Below, piece by piece: positions 59,252 to 64,000 of a stretch of DNA of 64,000 nt. A program made the position numbers and the translations under genes. Under the pieces are notes generated by a model. That model had not been told where the DNA came from and ran no database searches. It saw only the letters and a list, made by a program, of their open reading frames with translations. Numbering within the stretch: the first letter of the stretch is position 1; each line of letters starts with the position of its first letter. Source of the stretch: Lachnospiraceae bacterium (GTDB taxonomy: Bacteria; Bacillota; Clostridia; Lachnospirales; Lachnospiraceae); NCBI GenBank assembly GCA_022792885.1, contig JAAWBX010000023.1, positions 17,233 to 81,232 on the forward strand, read 5' to 3'.

Positions 59252-60268
59252 CTATCGCTTATTATACTCCCGGAAGGCAAACGTTGTCAACGCCTCATTT
59301 CCCGCAAAATACTCTTTGTACAAAACACCGGCCGTCCCGATATCCGTAGAGCCCATTCCTATAATACATGCACAAATGATCTCCGTATCGTTCTCCCGTC
59401 CACATTTCCTGCCGGTTACGATATCCGGCATCTCGGCATGCACCTGCTCCTCCTTCAGCTTCCCGGCATGTACCAGTTTCACCAGCTCGCCGCGGTGCGC
59501 GTTCTGCTCCCAGTTGTCCACCACCAGCTTATCCGCCTTCAGAGGGATTTCCTCGTCCAGCTCCTGGAACGAACCCAGCGACAGAACCGTACAGCCCGGT
59601 TTCAGCCAGTCCATCCGAACCAGCGGTTCGTCCGCGATCGTGACGGTAATGATAATATCGGCGCCCCGGCAGGCTTCCTCGTTGGACGCGCAGGGAACGA
59701 CCTTCACTCCGAGCTCCGGCCCCATCTCCTCCGCGTAAGCCGCCGTCGCCTCCGGACGGATATCGGCAATCCGAATTTCCTCGATCGGCATTTCCTCGCA
59801 GACGGCTCTGGCGTTCATCTTCCCCTGAACGCCGGCTCCGATAATCGCCAACACCTTCGAAGCCTTCCCGGCCAGATACTTCGCCGCCACGCCCGCCGAA
59901 GCGCCGGTGCGGATGTCCGTGATATAACTTCCGTCCATGATCGCCAGCACCTCTCCGGTCCTCGCTTCATTCAAAATAATGACGCCGCCGATATAAGGAA
60001 TCCCTTTGGCCCGGTTGTCATTGAAACCCCAGACCCACTTAATGCCCGAAATATCCACATCCCCGCCGATATAAGCCGGCATGGCATTGTAGGAACCTCC
60101 GTAAGGCGGCCAGTCGTTCCCCTCGCCGGTATCCAGCGTAATCTTCGCCGGCATCAGAACCTGGTCGCGGCCGTGGGCCTCATAAACTTTCTCCACCAGC
60201 TCGATGGACTTCTTCATGGTCAGCACTTCCCTGACCTGTTCTTTGGAAATCAGTTTCACATGATCCAT
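59252..60268 (-). CDS. Ornithine cyclodeaminase / mu-crystallin family protein
   Basis: The protein has 338 aa. It contains MPAKITLDTGEGNDWPPYGG, GTGEVLAIMDGSYITDIRTGA (read as RTGEVLA...) and the NAD(P) site KVLAIIGAGVQGKMNARAV, then IIITVTIADEPLVRMDWL. Family members deaminate ornithine to proline or reduce ketimines and related imino acids. GAGGAGG precedes the ATG at 60268. The start overlaps the GntR gene by 89 bp. With the aminotransferase it suggests amino or imino acid breakdown. Confidence 0.93.
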   Translation of the reverse strand: MDHVKLISKEQVREVLTMKKSIELVEKVYEAHGRDQVLMPAKITLDTGEGNDWPPYGGSYNAMPAYIGGDVDISGIKWVWGFNDNRAKGIPYIGGVIILNEARTGEVLAIMDGSYITDIRTGASAGVAAKYLAGKASKVLAIIGAGVQGKMNARAVCEEMPIEEIRIADIRPEATAAYAEEMGPELGVKVVPCASNEEACRGADIIITVTIADEPLVRMDWLKPGCTVLSLGSFQELDEEIPLKADKLVVDNWEQNAHRGELVKLVHAGKLKEEQVHAEMPDIVTGRKCGRENDTEIICACIIGMGSTDIGTAGVLYKEYFAGNEALTTFAFREYNKR

Positions 60269-60911
60269 TCTCTTTTCCTCCTCGTTCTCCCTGTATATGC
60301 TTTTTCATGGCCCGGCGCGCCGCTTCCGCATCCCCGCTTAACACGGCCGCCAACACCCGTTCATGCTCCGCCCCGGACGCGTCCAGAAAATGTTCCGGCC
60401 GCGCCTGATTCGTCAGATAGCGCACGGCCGCCATGGACGCCCGGGAAATCATGGACGCCAGGAACGGATTACCGGAAAATTCGGCCAGGCGAATATGAAA
60501 ATTCTCCCCCGCGTGAAAAAAACTCTTCACATCTTCCTCCCGCGCGGCCTGCTCCTGCCCTTGGCAGTACGCTCTCAGCTCCTTTGCCTGCTCCTCCGTC
60601 AGTCCCTTTTGGCAGGCCAGCTTCGCCGACAACGGCTCCAACTCCGCCCGGACCTGATCAATATCCCGAAGTTCCTCCGCATCGACGCGGGCTACCGTCA
60701 GATTCTTCCGACCGGATTCCAGAAAACCTTCCGAGGCCAGCTGCTGCAGCGCGCTGCGCACCGGAGTCCGGCTGATCTGAAGAAGATCCGCCATCCCTTC
60801 CTCGGTCAACACTTCGCCCGGCTTCAGCTCTCCGCTTAAAATCGCCTCCCGAAGCATCTGATACGCCTTCTCCGTCAATGATACTTTTTTTCCTACCGCT
60901 CCCAGCGCCAT
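60180..60911 (-). CDS. GntR (FadR-type) regulator
   Basis: The protein has 243 aa. The N-terminal winged helix reads KAYQMLREAILSGELKPGEV, EEGMADLLQISRTPVRSALQ and LASEGFLESG. The C-terminal FCD domain has IDQVRAELEPLSAKLAC and the metal-site His in FHAGENFHIRLAEFSGNPF and SGAEHERVLAAVLSGD. It is the first gene of the operon and probably represses it through the palindrome at 60984-61015. The last 29 or so residues lie in the overlap and are not typical of the family, which may be a read-through tail. Confidence 0.92.
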   Translation of the reverse strand: MALGAVGKKVSLTEKAYQMLREAILSGELKPGEVLTEEGMADLLQISRTPVRSALQQLASEGFLESGRKNLTVARVDAEELRDIDQVRAELEPLSAKLACQKGLTEEQAKELRAYCQGQEQAAREEDVKSFFHAGENFHIRLAEFSGNPFLASMISRASMAAVRYLTNQARPEHFLDASGAEHERVLAAVLSGDAEAARRAMKKHIQGERGGKENGSCETDFQRTGQGSADHEEVHRAGGESL

Positions 60912-60983
60912 CTTCTACTCCCGTCCGTCCCCCTCTTCGGATCGCCCCGAAACCCGCAAGGCTTTCGGAACGCAGAACTCTCT

Positions 60984-61015
60984 TTTATCGTACACCGTAT
61001 ACAGTGTACGATAAA
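60984..61015. promoter_or_regulatory. Palindromic operator of the GntR operon
   Basis: TTTATCGTACAC (60984-60995) and GTGTACGATAAA (61004-61015) are perfect inverted repeats around CGTATACA. The centre contains GTATAC, itself palindromic. The site lies 73 bp before the GntR start, the right place for autorepression. No other gene lies between 60912 and 61074. Confidence 0.75.
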
Positions 61016-61074
61016 AAACAACCGCTGTCAAGTCCCGGATATCCTTTCCCGGCTCTTTCGGCAGCGGCCGCTTT

Positions 61075-61701
61075 TTATCTCTCCGTTTCCTTTTCCTTCT
61101 CCTCCCGGGCTTTTTTCATCGCCTTTCTTTCCTTTCCCCTCCAGGCCGCCGCACACGCCGCTCCGACAAGCGCCGCGATAAGCAAAATGACCGGAAAGAT
61201 CCCGGGCCGTTTTTCCGTGTTGTGATTTTCTATTTTTAAATTCGTCTCCGTTTCCGGGTACGTAACGGTTCCCGTTTCCGCCTCCACGGCGGTTTCGCTC
61301 TCCGCCAAAGCCGCCGCTCCGTTCACGATCCGGCTCGCCGGAGCTTCCGGCCGAATCGTAATCAGCGACGACTGTTCCCAGACATAAACCGTCTCCCAGC
61401 GCACCATCTTCCCCGCAAAATCACTCAGATCCACCTGTATCGTATTGCCCTTCACCTCCGCGCTTCCCGCTTCCAGAAGAACCTCCTCTTCTCCTTCCGG
61501 ATACACGCGCAGCCGTACATCCACAGGGTCCGTCACCGGAGACTTCACATCCATCTCCAGAAAGGAGAGCTCCTCCGGCAGCGTTATCGTCTCGCTGAAA
61601 AAAACCACCTCCCCGCCCACATACCAGAAATTCATGGAACTGTTGTATCCCCGGTCCGTGCGGTCCTCCGCCCCTACATATATCACTTCCTGCTGTTCCA
61701 T
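61075..61701 (-). CDS. Probable C-terminal fragment of a surface protein
   Basis: The frame gives 208 aa from the ATG at 61701, or slightly more from a TTG at 61746. It has beta-sandwich-like sequence (FFSETITLPEELSFLEMDV, VDVRLRVYPEGEEEVLLEAG), a spacer, and a C-terminal membrane helix (FPVILLIAALVGAACAAAW) with a basic tail. This is the end of an exported anchored protein, yet no signal peptide is present. The 5' part was probably lost, so it may be a remnant. Confidence 0.55.
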   Translation of the reverse strand: MEQQEVIYVGAEDRTDRGYNSSMNFWYVGGEVVFFSETITLPEELSFLEMDVKSPVTDPVDVRLRVYPEGEEEVLLEAGSAEVKGNTIQVDLSDFAGKMVRWETVYVWEQSSLITIRPEAPASRIVNGAAALAESETAVEAETGTVTYPETETNLKIENHNTEKRPGIFPVILLIAALVGAACAAAWRGKERKAMKKAREEKEKETER

Positions 61702-61706
61702 ATACC

Positions 61707-62687
61707 TCACCGGCCTCCCGCTGTCTTTATTTTTATATCCTGCCAATTTTCGTTGGACAGAATTTCCGCACTGTCTCCGAAGAACGCTTCCCCTGCCCGG
61801 GCATCCTCTTTAAGGTAATACATAAACCAGGCGGTCATATATCCGTCGGCATAACGAAGCATATCGCCGTGATCCTTCCCGCTCCTCCTCGCCATAACTT
61901 TATCTACCGTATCCGGAATCGCATCGTAATTTTCAGTCAAAGCCCACAGCGGACAAATACCCTGTCCTTCCGTTGCCGTCCTGTCCGCGGCGGTTCCCGC
62001 ATCGCCTTTTCCGGTTCCGGCAACCATAAAACAGGGAATCGTTATCTTCGACATATCGTAACTCCATTCCGCCCCTAAAACATTGACATCCGCAAAAAGA
62101 GGGGAAGTTGTGCTTGCCGCAAAGACAGCCCGATACAAATCTCCGTTTTCCTGTGCGGTAACGGCATGGATCGCACCCACGCCGCCCTGTGAGTGTCCGG
62201 CAATCCCGATCCTGTCCGTATCGATCCTGCCGCAGAAATCACTGCCGCTATCTTCATTCAATCTCAGAATAAAATCAAGAGCCGCCGCAGAGGAAGCCCC
62301 GGTACGGCAATTCGCGTCCTCGTTTCCGATCACAACGAATCCCCATGAAGCGAGATGGCGGAATACTTCCTTATATTGAGAAGCGGTCACGCCTGTACCG
62401 TTCGCCATCACGACAAGCGGATAGGTATGATTGCTTTCCGTCATGTCGGACGGATACCAAATCTCATATTTTACATAGGCGGCGTTGTCCGCTTCAAACT
62501 CAACGCAGGAAACATCATAGTTGCCAAACGCCGTGTATTTCCGTTCTATCTCGCCGGCAGGCTCCGCATACTTCCAATAATGCTCGTTCCGGTATTTCAA
62601 GTAGCTAAAAAAGGCAACCGCCGCCATAACAATAAAAACCACGATTATAAGTATAACAAACACAATTTTCCCAAAAATTTTTATCAT
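61707..62687 (-). CDS. Membrane-anchored alpha/beta hydrolase
   Basis: The protein has 326 aa. An N-terminal helix (IVFVILIIVVFIVMAAVAFF) anchors it. The fold shows YPLVVMANGTGVTASQYK (oxyanion side), the nucleophile elbow IGIAGHSQGGVGAIHAV and the late His in GKDHGDMLRYADGYM. It resembles chlorophyllase/PAF-acetylhydrolase-like esterases acting outside the cell. It is followed by the second-hydrolase operon genes upstream and by the fragment downstream. Confidence 0.88.
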   Translation of the reverse strand: MIKIFGKIVFVILIIVVFIVMAAVAFFSYLKYRNEHYWKYAEPAGEIERKYTAFGNYDVSCVEFEADNAAYVKYEIWYPSDMTESNHTYPLVVMANGTGVTASQYKEVFRHLASWGFVVIGNEDANCRTGASSAAALDFILRLNEDSGSDFCGRIDTDRIGIAGHSQGGVGAIHAVTAQENGDLYRAVFAASTTSPLFADVNVLGAEWSYDMSKITIPCFMVAGTGKGDAGTAADRTATEGQGICPLWALTENYDAIPDTVDKVMARRSGKDHGDMLRYADGYMTAWFMYYLKEDARAGEAFFGDSAEILSNENWQDIKIKTAGGR

Positions 62688-62708
62688 GTAATAATCCTTT
62701 CATCGGCG

Positions 62709-63554
62709 TTATTCTACAGGCATATACCGATTCAAGTATTCCTCCACCGCGCTCATATACTGCTCATACATCTTATCGTCATTTTGAAGCCCATGCCCCG
62801 AATGCGGCATTTCAAAATACCGATAATCCACGCCGTTTTCCTCCAAAGCATTTACAAGATGTGCAGCCGTCCTGAACGGACACACACGGTCATGCGCCCC
62901 GTAGGCAATCACACTCGGCACGGAATTTTCGTCAATCCACATAAATGCGGAGATCGGCTTTATCCGTTCGTCATATTCCGGCGTATCAAGAATATCGACG
63001 TCTATTTCGGTTCCAAGCATTACGCCGAACAATCCTGCCGCCGCTTTTCTGCTTTCATCGGTATCCCGATTCAGTCCGTACACGTCCCAATCAGCCCGGT
63101 AAAAACTTGACGGCCCGACGGCTTCAAACATCATCTTGACCGGAACGGGCGAATCTTTGGCATCTCTGTAAGCATAGAGCATGGCAAGCGTACCGCCCGC
63201 CGAACCGCCGGCTATTGCCATCTTGTCTATATGATATCCGAGCTTTTCCGCTTCCTCCACGACTTTCGGCATCGCCTCTTTGATTTCCGTCGACTGGGAA
63301 TATACGCTTTTGTCGTTTTCGTCGGAACGCAGCGTGTAGTTGATTCCCGCCGCAACGTATCCCCGGGAACACAGCCAGGTAAGCATCTCGGCATCACCCG
63401 CTTTATCTCCCGATGTAAACCCGCCCGCATGAAGATAAACCACCAAACCGTAACTTTCTTTGTCCCCGTCCGCAGGCACATACAGATCAAACTTGTTGGC
63501 TTCGCCGTCCCCATAAGAAATATCCTTATAAACGTTTCCTATTTCATCGGTCAT
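62709..63554 (-). CDS. Alpha/beta hydrolase (esterase/lipase, HSL-like)
   Basis: The protein has 281 aa. It shows LVVYLHAGGFTSGDKAGDAE, where HAGG is the oxyanion motif, AIAGGSAGGTLAMLYAY with the nucleophile Ser, SVIAYGAHDRVCPF with the Asp, and YFEMPHSGHGLQ with the His. All catalytic residues are present. No signal peptide. It overlaps the 45-aa membrane protein by four bases and precedes the other hydrolase by 21 bp, so the group is one operon. Confidence 0.9.
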   Translation of the reverse strand: MTDEIGNVYKDISYGDGEANKFDLYVPADGDKESYGLVVYLHAGGFTSGDKAGDAEMLTWLCSRGYVAAGINYTLRSDENDKSVYSQSTEIKEAMPKVVEEAEKLGYHIDKMAIAGGSAGGTLAMLYAYRDAKDSPVPVKMMFEAVGPSSFYRADWDVYGLNRDTDESRKAAAGLFGVMLGTEIDVDILDTPEYDERIKPISAFMWIDENSVPSVIAYGAHDRVCPFRTAAHLVNALEENGVDYRYFEMPHSGHGLQNDDKMYEQYMSAVEEYLNRYMPVE

Positions 63555-63688
63555 TCGAACCGAATATTTTTTTCCCAGGCCGGTTTAACGGCAACCTTTG
63601 AAACGACTCCGATTCCAAAAGAAACGATAAACGCCAATATACCGATCCATACAAACATGCCTCCGCCTCTCTTTTTCTCCGTTCTCAT
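63551..63688 (-). CDS. 45-aa membrane protein
   Basis: The ATG at 63688 follows GGAGG, and the stop overlaps the hydrolase start (ATGA). The sequence is MRTEKKRGGGMFVWIGILAF, one hydrophobic helix, then a short outer tail ending WEKNIRFE. It is preceded by another tiny membrane protein in the same way. Function unknown; a hydrolase-associated membrane peptide is possible. Confidence 0.65.
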   Translation of the reverse strand: MRTEKKRGGGMFVWIGILAFIVSFGIGVVSKVAVKPAWEKNIRFE

Positions 63689-63819
63689 AAGAAATTACCT
63701 CCAAACATCGTTCCTCCGATTAAGAAGTTTAAAATTCCCCGAACCGCCGGCCGCCCCAAAATAAAGGCAATTATAATAATTAACAGTAATATCAGCAGCC
63801 GTTTTTGTGTGAGCGTCAT
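63685..63819 (-). CDS. 44-aa membrane protein
   Basis: The ATG at 63819 follows AAAGGGG. The protein is MTLTQKRLLI, a very hydrophobic helix of Leu and Ile, then LGRPAVRGILNFLIGGTMFG and a short end. Its stop overlaps the next start by four bases. It opens the hydrolase operon. Function unknown. Confidence 0.6.
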   Translation of the reverse strand: MTLTQKRLLILLLIIIIAFILGRPAVRGILNFLIGGTMFGGNFL

Positions 63820-63878
63820 TTTACAGACCCCTTTCTGTATTTGCTATTGCTACCGTCGCTTGACAAGGACACACACGG

Positions 63879-63984
63879 TCGAAAAAGGATAAAATTCAGC
63901 CCCTGCTGCGTTACTTTCACTTCGCGTACGTCCAGTACGCGTCGCTCAAGTGCCTGGCAGGGACTGAATTTTATTCCTTTTCGA
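63879..63984. repeat. Large nested palindromic element
   Basis: An outer near-perfect 28-bp inverted repeat (63879-63906 and 63957-63984; TCGAAAAAGGAT...CCCTGC against its complement) encloses an inner perfect one, CGCGTAC-GTCCA-GTACGCG (63923-63941). The element has no coding frame and sits upstream of the small operon. The form is that of a dispersed palindromic repeat or a non-autonomous element. Confidence 0.75.
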
Positions 63985-64000
63985 CTCTCCGACCCTGACC

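Noticed and set aside
60984..61015. Reading the perfect palindrome as a terminator
   Set aside because: The stem is AT-rich in its outer part, sits upstream of a regulator gene, and its GTATAC core fits a GntR operator better.
1..64000. tRNA genes, rRNA genes and CRISPR arrays
   Set aside because: None was recognised on either strand; the only regular repeats are the coding repeats, att cores, operators and palindromes listed.

Overview
The window looks like chromosome from a spore-forming anaerobe of the class Clostridia, probably Lachnospiraceae-like. The evidence is a CotJC-type spore-coat manganese catalase, an alpha/beta-type SASP, AddAB, a PadR/DUF1700/DUF4097 operon, consensus Gram-positive ribosome binding sites and sigma-A promoters, and moderately high GC with AT-rich prophage-like segments. 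No tRNA, rRNA or CRISPR array was seen. All family names come from reading the translations; no search was run.

Region 1 (1-4928) is the most unusual part. The spore-coat gene cotJC is cut into at least three pieces by two serine-recombinase elements, all in the same orientation. The 5' tip lies off the window behind an element (A) whose recombinase C-terminus fills 2-892. A 172-codon central segment follows (925-1440). Element B (about 3.4 kb) carries a GGDEF diguanylate cyclase, a 57-aa protein and a complete large serine recombinase. The last 29 codons of cotJC lie immediately after it (4839-4928). A 12-bp direct repeat, CGTTTCGGGGAA, borders element B at 1429-1440 and 4827-4838. Recombination across it would remove 3,398 bp and rejoin cotJC exactly in frame. 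This is the layout of a developmental DNA rearrangement like the sigK skin element, but with two insertions in one coat gene.

Region 2 (5015-13826) holds mostly minus-strand housekeeping and regulatory genes: an Lrp regulator with an AI-2E-type permease, an OmpR response regulator with a histidine kinase and an exported protein, a minor SASP, a PadR-DUF1700-DUF4097 operon, and small helix-turn-helix genes on the plus strand.

Region 3 (13886-27623) is a phage-tail locus without head, terminase, portal, integrase or replication genes. It has an XRE repressor with an ImmA-like protease, a divergent sigma-like regulator, a major tail protein, an overlapping tail-chaperone pair, a tape measure, distal tail and tip proteins, a large fibre, a holin and an M15 endolysin. 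It is best read as an F-type (flexible, non-contractile) tailocin, although a decayed prophage is possible.

Region 4 (27669-51936) contains a PH-domain/TPR pair, an L,D-transpeptidase-like lipoprotein, addBA, a two-component system divergent from a membrane glycosyltransferase with direct repeats between them, YlmH, glutamine-dependent NAD synthase, and a DMSO-reductase-type oxidoreductase (A and B subunits, no membrane anchor) next to a haem-motif sensor kinase and its response regulator. A YiiX-like amidase and a fumarylacetoacetase-family enzyme follow.

Region 5 (52030-55573) looks like a mobile-element remnant: a VirD4/TraG-like ATPase, a ClpP-family protease, two related small proteins and a RepL-type initiator. 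Region 6 (55642-64000) has a Cys-rich calcium-motif repeat protein, methylglyoxal synthase, a UPF0340 protein, a GntR-controlled amino-acid operon (ornithine cyclodeaminase, aminotransferase, cupin) with a clear palindromic operator, two alpha/beta hydrolases with two tiny membrane proteins and a probable gene fragment, and a nested palindromic repeat at the window edge.
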